A stretch of DNA of 64,000 nt, taken from assembly GCA_043228905.1 (NCBI GenBank), contig JBHGNT010000006.1, positions 8,556,001 to 8,620,000 of the forward strand, in the 5' to 3' direction. The DNA comes from Azolla caroliniana. Taxonomy: Eukaryota; Polypodiophyta. Shown one piece after another: positions 49,670-60,477 of the stretch. A model generated the notes under the pieces. It ran no database searches, was not told the origin of the DNA, and was given only the letters and a program-made list of their open reading frames with translations. The stretch's first letter is position 1, and the number at the start of each line of letters is the position of its first letter. A program made the position numbers and the translations under genes.

Positions 49670-52290
49670 CATTCCTTGCCAGTGCTCGTCCTTGGCTGTG
49701 TTGGTACCCGTAACTTGGCTTTTCCTCGCCGGAAGGTAATTATATTTTTTCGTCAATTCTGTTTGATATGTGTCGTTTTCAACCATGGCCACCCCAGCAA
49801 TAGCGGGTATGTGCCTTGTGCCTGTAATTGTAGCACTACGGTCGAGATGTGAAATGTATGCCCGCCGACGGTGACTTCTAATTTCCGTATTAATCCTGTC
49901 GGCCGCACTGAGCTTGTATCGGCCATCCGCAACCAGAACGGACACGGCTCCCACTCGTGGATTCCTAGGTCCTCACACGTCCGGAGGCTTATTACATTTA
50001 CCCCAGAGCCTCCGTCTATAACTGTGCCGGGGAGTTCTTTCCCTTTTACAATGGCAGTGATTACCGGACTGCTGGTGTCTACCACTGTTGGTCCCTCCTC
50101 CGGATTCGAGAAGAGTACCGGTGCCGGTGATGGTTCCCCTGCCGTCATGGCCGTCTTAAGTCCTTCCGTGAATCTTGGCACGAGTTGTAGGAGTCTTCCT
50201 AGTGGTAACGTAATCTGGCATTCTTGCAACGCCTGCCATGTCTCGTTCTCGGAGTGACTACCGCCTGCAAGCCCTGCGGTGTTCTCCTTTTGCTGTTGTA
50301 AGTCTGTGACATTCTGCTCGTTTGCATTCTTTACCCATTCCGTTGCTTGTTTCCGGATGGTCTCCTGTGTCTCCCATTCTTTGGCCATGCCCTTCGACCT
50401 TGTGGTCACCTGCTGCAGGTCTGCCACCTCAAGGACTACCATATTTACCGCCGGTCGTTTTTCATAGCTCTTCACCGGGCATTGGTTACTATAATGGCCT
50501 TCCTGTCGGCAGTAGTAGCAGTAGGGCTTCCGGGTATTGCTAGATTCGGCATTGTCTGTTGTGCCCGGGGCAGGTCCTACGGTACGCGCCGGGTTTTGTA
50601 CCGGTTGGCTACTTGGAGCTCCTTGTTCCGGATCCCGGGGGTAGCCGCCCTTTTTAAAATGCCGTTTTTTGTTATAGATTTTCTTATTACGGTACTCTTG
50701 ACGGGGTTGCCCGTTATATCTGCCGTATTCCTCCCATTGCTGACGATACCCGGGGGAGTGCTCCCGGTCGTACTGTTCGTATCGTCTATTGTAATCCTGG
50801 TACCAATCATGCCAGTCATAGTTCTCTCGCCGATCACCGTACCGGACATCATTTTCCCGTCACTCGCCGTACCAGACATTATTTTCCCGTCGCTCGCCAT
50901 ACCGGACATCCTGTGCCGGTCGGTCACAGTCCATTCGCCGCCAGCGTTCGTCTTCTTCATCCCGGCTGCTGCGTGGCTCAATTTGTCGGATGAGCGGTGC
51001 TTGCCGATTCAACAGATTATACTCGCACCTATCCGTCGTATGGCTCTTGGATTGACAGATTACACATTGCGTCCTCATAGTGCATTCTAGAGCCGAGTGT
51101 CCGGAATTCAAACAGGTTGTGCACTGTATTGCTTGCCGAAACCGGAGGTCTTCATCGGACGGTAACGCCCATTGAAGTGCGCCCAGTGTGAGCCAGGAGC
51201 TTGTCTTTTCCATCTCTTTCACCCGGTCAATGACCTGGTCGATGGTACTTGTGCGGAAACCGATTACCGTGCAAACCGTGCGTAGGGGTTCCCGGAGCGC
51301 GTTTAGGAATATCGTCCGTAATTCCTCCTCCGGGGGTGCACGGGTAAGCTGACTATGCATCCGTTGAAACCGGATGACAAATTGGGGAATGCTCTCCCCT
51401 GCCTCTTGCCGGATGGTATAAAATAAGCCTACCATTACGGTCTGGTCCACCTCCTTTTGAAAAAAATGCATGAATTTAGCTTTTAAATCTGCAAAGGTGT
51501 TGATGGTAGACGGGTCCTCCGTCTGGCGCCATCTTGCTGCCGGTCCCTCCAATGTGACGCCAAACTCTGCTATCTTAGAGCGTTCTTCTTCCTCCGGTGT
51601 CAGTCGCTGGGACACATGGTTGGCTTCCCATGTCTGTTCAAAGGCGTGCACATGAGCTTCCGTGTCCGGATCATCTCTATACTTGGAGTTCTAGAACGGC
51701 ATGTCGTCGTCCGGTATCGGTGTGCGGGCTGGTAGTGTTAGTGCTCGTTCCGGAATTTTCTCCGGTGTCGGTGGTCTTTCCCGATTTGATTCTGGTGTCG
51801 GTTGTTTCTCTTCCTTTGGTGACGAAGGCCTCTCCTCTTCGACTTCCGGTGTCAGAGGTCGTTCTTCCTCTGCTGGTTCCGGGGGTTCCAGCGATAGCAC
51901 TTCCGGTTCCGGTTCCGGTGTCAGTAAGGTATCCGATCCTTCGTACTCCGGTCCGCCCGGGGTTTCGTTACTGCTACGGTAGTTCGTGTGCACGCTGTAT
52001 TCCCCTTCGGAGTCCGATTCATATGCTGAAAAGGCCTCTACTTCGCCTTCTCCGTTTGCCAACGCGTGGAGAAGGGATTCGGTTTCCCGGAGGCTGCTTA
52101 GGTTGCTGCCGTCGTGGTGCGATGTTTGCTGTAACCAGAGGGAGTCCTCCGCTACTCTCCGGATTACGTTGGAAAACGAGCGATCCGCTCTAATTTCCTG
52201 CGCCGCTTGCTGGAAAGCCTCGCGTCTCCTTTGCCTTTCAACAAGGCGTCGAGTTCGATCTGTAACAAGGTCGTGCGTTGATCTAGACAT
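49670..52290 (-). pseudogene. Gypsy B gag and protease
   Basis: Starts 'MSRSTHDLVTDRTRRLVERQ' 54 nt inside the 5' LTR. An acidic Pro/Glu-rich stretch leads to the gag core ('FEQTWEANHVSQRLTPEEEE', 'WRQTEDPSTINTFADLK', 'FVIRFQRMHSQL'). Zinc knuckles follow: 'CTTCLNSGHSALEC', 'CVICQSKSHTTDRC' and, after an Arg/Tyr-rich linker, 'CYYCRQEGHYSNQC'. The protease active site is 'TVIDGGSGVNVIS', with Asp-Gly-Gly instead of Asp-Ser/Thr-Gly. The frame is continuous apart from stops near 51691, 50860 and 49753, then joins RT in the same frame. Three zinc knuckles are more than usual. Confidence 0.9.
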
Positions 52291-52319
52291 CCATCCGTGC
52301 CGTCGTTCGCTGCAAAAAC

Positions 52320-52343
52320 AGGAATCGTGGTCGCCAAAAACTG
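52320..52343 (-). promoter_or_regulatory. Candidate primer-binding site of Gypsy B
   Basis: Downstream of the 5' LTR the minus strand reads CAGTTTTTGGCGACCACGA. TGGCGACC is of the TGGCG form typical of Tat/Athila-type sites. The tRNA was not identified. Confidence 0.5.
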
Positions 52344-52570
52344 TGTTAACTCTTTGGGCCGGACAATGTCCTAACACAGGGTGTCTACGGGAGACACTTC
52401 ACCAAAGGGTGTTACGGCAACCAGATTAGACTTCAACGCTTAATCCGACTTAATCAAGTTACTTATTAGGATCGTCTTCATAACACGCGTAAGATATAAC
52501 AATTAAGACAGAACGGCAATTAGCACAGAGATATAACAACGCTTAAGCTTTCCTTTCCCGGCCGGTAAAA
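52344..52570 (-). repeat. 5' LTR of Gypsy B, internally deleted
   Basis: Matches 42054 to about 42270 and then jumps to the last roughly 17 bases of the LTR. About 210 bp, including the TATA region, are missing, so this copy probably lost its own promoter. Confidence 0.9.
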
Positions 52571-52682
52571 GGAAAATCGTACACATTGATACATGTTAGA
52601 GAGCCCATCCTGTTGTTTGCCATTCGGACCATTGCTTCCATGCGATCTAGCTCACATGCATTGTAATGGGAGATAGGGTGTT

Positions 52683-53112
52683 TGTTGAGAGACAAGCTCA
52701 ACATCGGCCGGATCGGCTGAAGAAGCCGAGGACCGGATCGGTTGGGACCGATCGGTTAGGCCGAATGCGTAAACCGGTACGCAAATTGGTGCGTAAACCG
52801 GGAGGCCGTTAGGAAAGATATTCCGTGAGGAATAATTTGGGAGCTAGTGTAGGAGCTCTTAATGAGCATTGAAGTACTGTCAGTACTTCGGTTAGTCCTT
52901 CTAGGACTTGTATAAAAGCGTTCATTGAACACACATATGTATAGTGTGGTGAATAGAGATTGATTGTTTTGTTGAATATAGTTCTTGTGTTTTCTCTCTC
53001 TCACTCTCTCTATCTCTCCCGCGTATACTGCGTAAGCTCAAGATCTCCATTAAACCTGAGTTTTCTTCCTTCTGTTCGGTCTTCATACTTGCTTCCGCAC
53101 GTTACTTTTACA
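52683..53112 (+). repeat. 5' LTR of Copia C
   Basis: TGTTGAGAGAC...TTTTACA, 430 bp. It has a TATAAAAG box at 52911-52918 and, 22 bp upstream of it, the perfect palindrome GAAGTACTGTCAGTACTTC (52871-52889). Confidence 0.95.
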
Positions 53113-53124
53113 TGGTATCAAAGC
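53113..53124 (+). promoter_or_regulatory. Primer-binding site TGGTATCAAAGC
   Basis: It abuts the 5' LTR and matches the initiator-tRNA-Met type site with one change. Confidence 0.9.
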
Positions 53125-53184
53125 GCGAGAGTTGAGAACCTCTCTGCAACCGACACAACTTGACGAAGAAGAACAAGAAGAACG

Positions 53185-54180
53185 ATGGATAGAGGCATGG
53201 CGAGCTCGCTTCCAAAAGAGAAGCTCGACAGAACCAACTACGCGTCTTGGTCCTACAAGATGCACTAGTACCTGCTCGGGCACGGCTACTGGAGTTATGT
53301 CGAAGGAGCTAATGACGCGGCACCCGAATCGACACACAGAGACTTCCTGTCATGGGAGCAATCGGCGAGCAGGGTATTATACTGCTTCGCGTCGTGTGTG
53401 GGCGAACAACTATTGAGCTATGTTCGGGATGCAAAGACGTCGAAGGGTGCGTGGGAATATCTCAAGAAGATTTTCGCCGCGAGCACCACAGCCAGGAAGC
53501 TTCAGCTCCGACAGGAGTTGAGCAACCTACGACAACGCGACTTGTCGGTGGCGGACTATACCTCGAAGATCAAGGATATCTGCGACTCCCTCGCCTCCAT
53601 AGGGGTGAACATCGAGGAGAGCAAAATGGTCCAGATCTGTCTCAGAGGTTTGGCATCGAAGTTCCGAGCGTTCCGAACGGTTGTGTGTAGCCGAGAGAAT
53701 ACGCCGTCCTTTTTCGACTTATAGTCAATGCTCCTGGTAGAGGAGAACCACGCGGGTGCGTCTACAAGCACGCACATTGACAGCAGAATGTTGTACACGG
53801 AGGGAGATATGCCCCGTGGACATGGAGGATGCGCCTAATCGGCGCGCAATGGAGGCGGACGACGAGATCAAGGAAGAAGGCACCGAAGTGATGCCGACAG
53901 GAACTCTGGACCCTCCGGAAACAGGGGGAGTCGAAGCGATGAGAACCGGCAAGGGAAGGCCATCGCGGAGTGCTGGTACTTTGGCAAGAAAAGCCACAGG
54001 GAAAGTGAGTGCTGGAAGAAGCGCGCTGATTCGGAGAGAACCGGTTCCGTAAACGGCTCCGGACATACCAACAAGGGAAATCGGCAGCAATCGCACTACG
54101 CCGAAGACTCCGGGAGAGCCGGAGAGGGGTCTGCCTTCGTGACGAGACACGAAGCAAACTCAATGAAACGGACCACCCCG
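53185..54180 (+). pseudogene. Copia C gag
   Basis: From 'MDRGMASSLPKEKLDRTNYA' through 'SKGAWEYLKKIFAASTTARK' and 'LRQRDLSVADYTSKIKDIC' it is the UBN2-type Copia gag. The knuckle near 53965-54010 reads 'CWYFGKKSHRESEC', with the second zinc-binding Cys changed to Phe. Stops (for example near 53268 and 53722) and frame changes break it. The product would form the particle shell. Confidence 0.85.
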
Positions 54181-54190
54181 AGGTCGGATG

Positions 54191-54434
54191 AGGTGTGGTA
54201 CGTAGACTCCGGCACGTCAAACCACGTGACGAGCCATTAGGAGTGGTTCTCGTACCTTGAAAAACCGATACAACCTGGAGTAGTCGCAACTGGAGACAAC
54301 ACTACACATCCGAGGTGTGGTACGTAGACTCCGGCACGTCAAACCACGTGACGAGCCATAAGGAGTGGTTCTCGTACCTTGAAAAACCGATACAACCTGG
54401 AGTAGTCGCAACTGGAGACAACACTACACATCCG
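54191..54434 (+). repeat. 122-bp tandem duplication across the protease active site
   Basis: 54191-54312 repeats at 54313-54434 with about one difference (CATTAG versus CATAAG). Each copy encodes 'VWYVDSGTSNHVTSH'. Since 122 is not a multiple of three, the duplication shifts the frame. Confidence 0.95.
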
Positions 54435-56449
54435 ATCGCGAATGTCGGAGAAGTTCCCCATAGCCATGTCGGGCAGAAAGGGAAACTCATGAACGTGCTG
54501 CACATTCCGACAATCACGAAGAACTTGGTCTCGGTCGGACAGATCGTTGACCAAGGGATGGAGGTTCGGTTTGCACACCTCGGGTGCTTCATTGAGGAAG
54601 AAGGCCGCGTGATAGCGCAAGGGCGCAGAGACGGGAGGATGTTCATCCTCGATTCCACTGACGGCTGCACCGCAATGTTCGCGAAGGGACAAAAATCCGA
54701 GTCGGACATCGACTTGTGGCACAAGCGGATAGGCCACGTCAACTACCAGCAGCTTCAAGATCTGCAATCGAAACAGGTAGTGTTCGGATTGCCCAAATTT
54801 AGTGGCCGAAAAGCACAAATTTGTGAAGCCTACCAGCTCGGGAAGCAACACCGACTTCCTTTCCCCAAAGAGCAAAACCGGAGCCGGAACAAGCTCGACC
54901 TTATACACTCCGATGTATGGGGGCCGACACAAAACGTTAGTCTTGGCGGGAGCCAATATTTCGTCTCCTTCATCGACGACCACACGCGGCACACGTGGAT
55001 CTACCTCATTGAGAGGAAGAGCGAAGTCTTCGACTGTTTCCGAGACCTCAAAGGGTTCGTGGAAACGGAAACGGGACGAAAGATCAAGTGCCTGCGGTCG
55101 GATGTCGGGAAAGAGTACTTTTTTGGTCAATTCAACGGTTATCTACAACAAATGGGAATTCGGCGCGAATTCAGTTGTAGATACACGCCGGAGCAGAACT
55201 GCGTGGCCAAGAGGAAGAATCGGTCAGTTGTGGAAGCGGCACGGGCAATGCTCGAGGAGAAGAGCTTGCCCAAGTTCTACTGGGCTGAGGCGGTAAGGAC
55301 CGCGGTATACATCCAGAACCGGATCGGAGACAAAGTGTCGGCGCACGAGCTATATTTCGGAACGAAGCCGAACTTGCGACACTTGAGGGTGTTCGGTAGC
55401 ATTGTGTATGTGCATGTACCGAAGGAGAAAAGGAGGAAGCTGGACGCAAAGGCCGAGAAATGCATCTTGGTCGGTTACTCGAACGAGCACAAGGGTTATA
55501 AGTGCTATAACCCTCGCACCAAACAAGCGCGTGTTAGCCGCGACGTTGTGTTTGACGAGTCTGCGTCCTGGTACCAGCCCCCGACTCCGAACCCCGACTC
55601 CAATCCGAGTTCTGACGATGAGGTCAGCGAGGCCGAGATGCCTCCGGATGAGCCCAAAATCGAGACCCGCAAAGAGAGTCTGATTTCACTCCGTTTAAGT
55701 GGACCGATTGGACGACTAAGTCTGTACGATCAGTCCGATGAAGAGCCGGCGAGTAGTGGAGACTCGGCCATGCATTCCCCGTGCAGCAAGCCGAGGAGAC
55801 GGCTTACACGCAAACAGAAAGGGAACTGCGTGGCCAAGAGAAAGAATCGGTCAGTTGTGGAAGCGGCACGGGCAATGCTCGCGGAGAAGAGCTTGCCCAA
55901 GTTCTACTGGGCCGAGGCGGTAAGGACCGCGGTATACATCCAGAACCGGATCAGAGACAAAGTGTCGGCGCACGAGCTATATTTCGGAACGAAGCCGAAC
56001 TTGCGACACTTGAGGGTGTTCGGTAGCATTGCGTATGTGCATGTACCGAAGGAGAAAAGGAGGAAGCTGGACGCAAAGCCGAGAAATGCATCTTGGTCGG
56101 TTACTCGGACGAGCACAAGGGTTATAAGTGCTATAACCCTCGCACCAAACAAGCGCGTGTTAGCCGCGACGTTGTGTTTGACGAGTCTGCGTCCTGGTAC
56201 CAGCCCCCGACTCCGAACCCCGACTCCAATCCGAGTTCTGACGATGAGGTCAGCGAGGCCGAGATGCCTCCGGATGAGCCCGAAATCGAGACCCGCGAAG
56301 AGAGTCCGATTTCACTCCGTTTAAGTGGACCGATTGGACGACTGAGTCGGTACGATCAGTCCGATGAAGAGCCGGCGAGTAGTGGAGACTCGGCCGTGCA
56401 TTCCCCGTGCAGCAAGCCGAGGAGACGGCTTACACGCAAAGAGAAAGGG
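54315..56449 (+). pseudogene. Copia C protease-integrase with a duplicated integrase segment
   Basis: Protease 'WYVDSGTSNHVTSH'; pre-integrase 'LWHKRIGHVNYQQLQDLQ'; integrase core 'DLIHSDVWGPTQN', 'CLRSDVGKEYFFGQF', 'YTPEQNCVAKRKN'. From 55196 a 627-bp segment (integrase end plus the Ser/Asp-rich linker up to 'RRRLTRK') is repeated in tandem at 55823-56449. The repeat length is in frame, but the second copy has lost one G near 56085, so the frame moves. In the core, 'NGVAER' has become 'NCVAKR', altering the catalytic Glu neighbourhood. Confidence 0.9.
55196..56449 (+). repeat. 627-bp in-frame tandem duplication in Copia C
   Basis: 55196-55822 and 55823-56449 are nearly identical (a handful of substitutions and one deleted base). 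It duplicates the integrase C-terminal part and linker. Confidence 0.95.
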
Positions 56450-58765
56450 AAGAAGAAGGTGTCGGATTCCGGCACAGATAAGAACGAGTCAGACCGACGC
56501 GAGTCCGACTCCGAGGGAACCGGTGATGGGTCTTTAAAGGTGAAGTCCGCGTCGACCGAGAAGGCCTCGACATCGGCTAATGTGAGATTACGCCGATCTA
56601 CCCACCAGAAGAATCCTGTTTTGCGGTTCGGATACAACGAGTACATGGCGCATCATTATGCGTACATGACCCGTGTAGCGGAAGTGTGTGAGCCGGAGAG
56701 CTATGCAGAAGCGGCTAAAGACGCGAATTGGCATGCTGTGATGGAGGAAGAGATGCACGCATTGTCGGAGAACGAGACCTGGGACCTGGTTGACGCACCA
56801 AGAGGGGTAAAACCGATCGGGTGTAGGTGGGTGTACAAGGTCAAGTACAACACCGATGGCTCGGTCAACCGGTACAAGGCTCGGCTAGTGGCAAAGGGCT
56901 ACGCGCAGAAACACGGCATTGACTACGATGAGACGTTTGCGCCGGTCGCGAAAATGACGACCGTCCGTGTTTTGCTCGCAGTAGCTGCGGTGAAGGGGTG
57001 ACACTTACATCAGATGGATGTAAAGAATGCGTTCCTGCAAGGTGACCTTGAGGAACAGGTGTACATGGTATAGCCCCCCGGATTTCACTCTGGAACGAAC
57101 TCCTCGGCAGTATGCTGACTGAAGAATTCCCTTTACGGACTGAAGCAAGCCCCGTGTGTCTGGAACGCGAAGATCACGCAACAACTACGTCGGATGGGCT
57201 TCGTCACGTCAAAATCGGACTCTTCCCTGTTCATTCGGAAAGGTCGACTCAGACCGGTTAGTATTCTACTATATGTTGATGACTTGGTCATCACCGGCGT
57301 CGACCTAGGTGAAATCGACCGCGTGAAGCTCCAACTTGCGGCATCGTTCAACATGAAGGATCTGGGGGACCTTCATTACTTCCTCGGGATCGAAGTGATC
57401 CGTACCCCCGAAGGCATATTAATCAGCCAACGTCATTACGTGCTGAGTATACTCTTTAAATTCGGGATGGCCGACTGTAAGTCCGTCTCGACTCCTCTGG
57501 ACAGAACCGTCAGGCTTCGTCCCGATACGGGAAAGGTATGCGACCCAACGAGGTTCCGACAAATTGTCGGAAGCCTCATATACTTGACCATCACCCGACC
57601 CGACCTCAGTTATCCGGTCGGAGTGATCAGTCAGTTCATGGCACGACCTACCGAGGAACACCTTCAGTGTGCGCAACGCATACTTCGGTATGTCGACGGC
57701 ACTAAGGACCGGGGACTGCTATATCGGACCGGAGCAGCCGCGTAGTTAGTCGGCTACACCGATGTTGATTGGTCTGGCAACGCCGCTGATCGCTGATCCA
57801 CGTACGGATACGCGTTCTACCTCGGGAGTGCCGCGATCGCGTGGAGCAGTAAGAAGCAGCCGACAGTTGCACTATCGAGCACCGAAGCTGAGTACCGAGG
57901 AGCGGTCATCGCGACATGCGAAGCCATATGGTTGAAGCGACTACTTAGGGACCTGCAAGAGGAGGTGTCAGATCCGACGACGATCTACTACGACAACCTC
58001 AGCAGCATCGAGCTCGCGAAAAACCCTGTTTTCCATGCACGGACCAAGCACACTGAGGTGCACTACCATTTCGTCCGTGAGCGTGTCCTTTCCGGTGAAA
58101 TCGAACTTCAGTACGTTCCAACGGATCGACAGACTGCCGACATCTTCACCAAGCCCCTTGGTCTGGACAAGTTGCGACAATTCTCAGGTGCGCTCGGATT
58201 GCGTCACCTCGACGTGCCAAACTTGAGGGGGAGAACAGTCCCGAACGACCAAGCAAAGCAGCAGGAAAGGAGTGGAGACCGCGACACCGAGTCGGTTGAC
58301 TCGGTTCTCGAGTTCGACTTCGGATCGACTGAAGAAGCCGAGGGTGGACCCGCGGAAAAGTCCGGAAGCGGACAGAAGGGGAGCAGCCGAAGGAGAGAGC
58401 CGAAGCCAACCACGCATGGGGAAGATGACGCCATCGAGCAAAAGACCGAAGACAAGTTGGAGACAGCCAACTCAGACGAGAGCGAAAACCGATCGGAGGT
58501 AGCCGAGTCGGTTCGGATGTTTGATTCAGATACGGTGAATCAACTGAGGCCCAAGCGGAAGAAAAGGCTTCAGGAGAAGCGTCAACACTGCAACAGCAGA
58601 AGAGCTAATAAGGGCCACATGAGCAAACAAGCCGACCGGAAGGGTCTAAGCGCGCGGAGTCGAACAGGTCGTGCAGCGCGAGCGAGGCATGAAGCCAGGA
58701 GGAACCGGAGCTGTGAGCCTGAAGATCCCGAAGAGCCTCAAGTTGAGCTTGAGGGGGAGTGTTGA
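56450..58765 (+). pseudogene. Copia C RT-RNase H with a long basic C-terminal extension
   Basis: RT: '[20 protein letters not shown]', '[19 protein letters not shown]', 'MDVKNAFLQGDLEEQVYM', 'ILLYVDDLVITG'. RNase H: 'GYTDVDWSGNAADR', 'ALSSTEAEYRGAVIAT', 'TKHTEVHYHFVRERV'. Stops at about 56999, 57073, 57745 and 57796 look like Trp, Gln and Arg codons changed by C-to-T or G-to-A. After RNase H the frame stays open for about 180 codons (58230-58765), rich in Glu, Lys, Arg and Ser with 'RPKRKKRLQEKRQ', and ends six bases inside the 3' LTR. Copia-2 ends about 60 codons after RNase H. Confidence 0.9.
58749..58759 (+). promoter_or_regulatory. Polypurine tract of Copia C
   Basis: TTGAGGGGGAG directly before the 3' LTR, inside the last codons of the polyprotein frame. 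Confidence 0.85.
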
Positions 58766-59211
58766 GAGACAAGCTCAACATCGGCCGGATCGGCTGAAGA
58801 AGCCAAGGACCGGATCGGTTGGAACCGATCGATTAGACCGAATTCGTAAACCGGTACGCAGACCGGTGCGTAGGTAGGGCCGGATCAGTGCGTAAACCGG
58901 GAGGTCGTTAGGAAAGATATTCCGTGAGGAATAATTTGGGAGTTAGTGTAGGAGCTCTTAATGAGCATTGAAGTACTGTCAGTACTTCGGTCAGTCCTTC
59001 TAGGACTTGTATAAAAGCGTTCATTGAACACACATATGTATAGTGTGGTGAATAGAGATTGATTGTTTTGTTGAATATAGTTCTTGTGTTTTCTCTCTCT
59101 CACTCTCTCTATCTCTCCCGCGTATACTGCGTAAGCTCAAGCTCTCCATTAAACCTGAGTTTTCTTCCTTCTGGTCGGTCTTCATACTTGCTTCCGCATG
59201 TTACTTTTACA
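58760..59211 (+). repeat. 3' LTR of Copia C
   Basis: 452 bp. It keeps the 22 bp missing from the 5' LTR and carries the 19-bp palindrome at 58970-58988 and the TATAAAAG box. Confidence 0.95.
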
Positions 59212-59763
59212 GTGTTGGAGCACAAGTGATGAGAGTGGTTGACAATGCATACTTTGCCCTAAAAAAGTTAAAGTGTTAGAGTATCACACTCTGATACAAT
59301 GCTCTACCTTTGATCATATTCGACTATGCTTTTCACACATCATATTTCTCTTACAATCACAATGTGCACTCTCGATTGCAATTTTCATTGGTAAAGCTCT
59401 TGAACATCGAGAGTCGCTACTCATTTTTGGTCTCATAGGTCATATATTTGACCTCCAAAAATGATAAGAGAATGAACCTTACCGCGCCCCTCAATTCAAA
59501 AGATCGTTATCTGTTCAAAGGGAGGAGAAAGAAAGAATACTCGATTCTTACTATTTCTTAGCTTCGAATGATAATACTTCCACCTGTTCGAAGAGGGAGC
59601 AAAAGCATCCTCTAGTTTCGAGCAGATGGAGGGTCTGCTTAGTGAGGGATTCACTCCCTATCAAAGATATATCCAGAAACGAGATTGAGAGGATTCAACC
59701 ATTATGGATTGATAGATTTCTAGAAGATTCCAATAGGTTTTTCCCATTCTATAAATATGCGGG

Positions 59764-59805
<42 letters not shown>

Positions 59806-59807
59806 CA

Positions 59808-59876
59808 GTTAGCTTATCCTAGTGGTAAGTCGTTACATTACTAGCACTATGTATTGGGTTCGAAACCCAATTTTCT
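59808..59876 (+). repeat. tRNA-derived SINE-like head, family 2
   Basis: 'CCTAGTGGTAAGTCGTTACA' and the B box GGTTCGAAACCC have tRNA-like order. The stretch resembles 45584-45655 (-). Confidence 0.5.
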
Positions 59877-59930
59877 CACCTCTCTATTACTCCATATATA
59901 TCTCTTATTTCACTAGATTCCATTGTGGCA

Positions 59931-59992
59931 TGTAGGGGTTGAACCCATGATTACCTACTCTACATTGGGCAACCTATTCAGCTACATCTCTC
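59931..59992 (-). repeat. tRNA-derived SINE-like head, family 1
   Basis: On the minus strand TAGCTGAATAGG fits the A box well and GGGTTCAACCCC the B box. It aligns with the heads at 48-115 and 23088-23145 and has the best preserved A box of the three. Confidence 0.5.
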
Positions 59993-60088
59993 TCTCTTTG
60001 GCGAAAACACACAATTATATTAATAAATATGTGTAAAAAACACTACGTACCATGGGTGTGTGACAATGGAGTATGGTCACCCACTAAT

Positions 60089-60378
60089 TGTTGGCATAAA
60101 AGGCCGACTCCTTCCAATTTGTATCGTAGTGTGAACTCGTCCAACAGAGTTAGGGCTTAGTATATAAGCAATAACCTAACGGTGTAAAAGAGTGAGAACT
60201 TCTTGAAGCGATCTTAGAGAGAGAGAGAGAATGAATGCAATAACAAAGCTTCCATTAAAACTTAAACCGTGTCTATCTTCTATTGTATCTTCGTGCTTCC
60301 ATTCTATGTAGTTTGTTGAACACATATGACAAGTCCTTATATACACACACATACGTTTCAGTGCATAGTCAATCAACA
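60089..60378 (+). repeat. 5' LTR of Copia D
   Basis: TGTTGGCATAAAAGG...CAATCAACA, 290 bp, with a TATATAAG box at 60161-60168. The limits rest on the TG...CA ends and the adjacent primer site, since the second LTR lies outside the window. Confidence 0.7.
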
Positions 60379-60380
60379 AC

Positions 60381-60392
60381 TCGTATCAGAGC
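60381..60392 (+). promoter_or_regulatory. Primer-binding site, one mismatch
   Basis: TCGTATCAGAGC two bases after the LTR matches TGGTATCAGAGC with one change. Confidence 0.75.
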
Positions 60393-60477
60393 GACTTGCG
60401 GTTCGGCAACAACAAATAGTAGAAAAAGCTAAAAGGAAAAAGACCAAGTCAGTAAAATCTCACTTTCAAAGAAGAAC

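Larger units (their letters stand above)
42054..52570 (-). mobile_element. Gypsy B: complete Ty3/Gypsy element with extra 3' ORF
   Basis: 10.5 kb flanked by a perfect 5-bp duplication GGAAA (42049-42053 and 52571-52575). The 3' LTR is 42054-42489 (436 bp). The 5' LTR (52344-52570) matches it but has lost about 210 internal bases and its terminal CA. Order on the minus strand: gag with zinc knuckles, protease, RT, RNase H, integrase, hairpin-rich spacer, ORF3. Only about four differences are visible in some 215 aligned LTR bases, so it is fairly young. A Tat/Athila-type lineage is inferred from the absence of a chromodomain, the large 3' region and a TGGCG-type primer site. Confidence 0.92.
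52683..59211 (+). mobile_element. Copia C: Ty1/Copia element with internal duplications
   Basis: 6.5 kb with a perfect target duplication GTGTT (52678-52682 and 59212-59216). It has LTRs 52683-53112 and 58760-59211, a tRNA-iMet-type primer site, gag, protease, integrase, RT, RNase H and a polypurine tract. Two tandem duplications enlarge it: 122 bp at the protease and 627 bp in integrase. LTRs differ by about a dozen substitutions plus a 22-bp deletion in the left copy. It inserted about 110 bp from the end of Gypsy B. A solo LTR of this family lies in Gypsy A. Confidence 0.95.
59217..60088. other. Intergenic DNA between Copia C and Copia D
   Basis: No gene. It holds a (TC)n tract at 59766-59801, immediately followed by SINE-like heads at 59808-59876 (+) and 59931-59992 (-). 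Confidence 0.6.

Noticed and set aside
50347-51090. 247-codon plus-strand frame opposite Gypsy B gag
   Set aside because: It mirrors the antisense of a GC-rich gag coding region, is hydrophobic by composition only, and shows no conserved domain.
54339-55130. 263-codon minus-strand frame opposite Copia C integrase
   Set aside because: Shadow of the real plus-strand pol frame; no independent domain.
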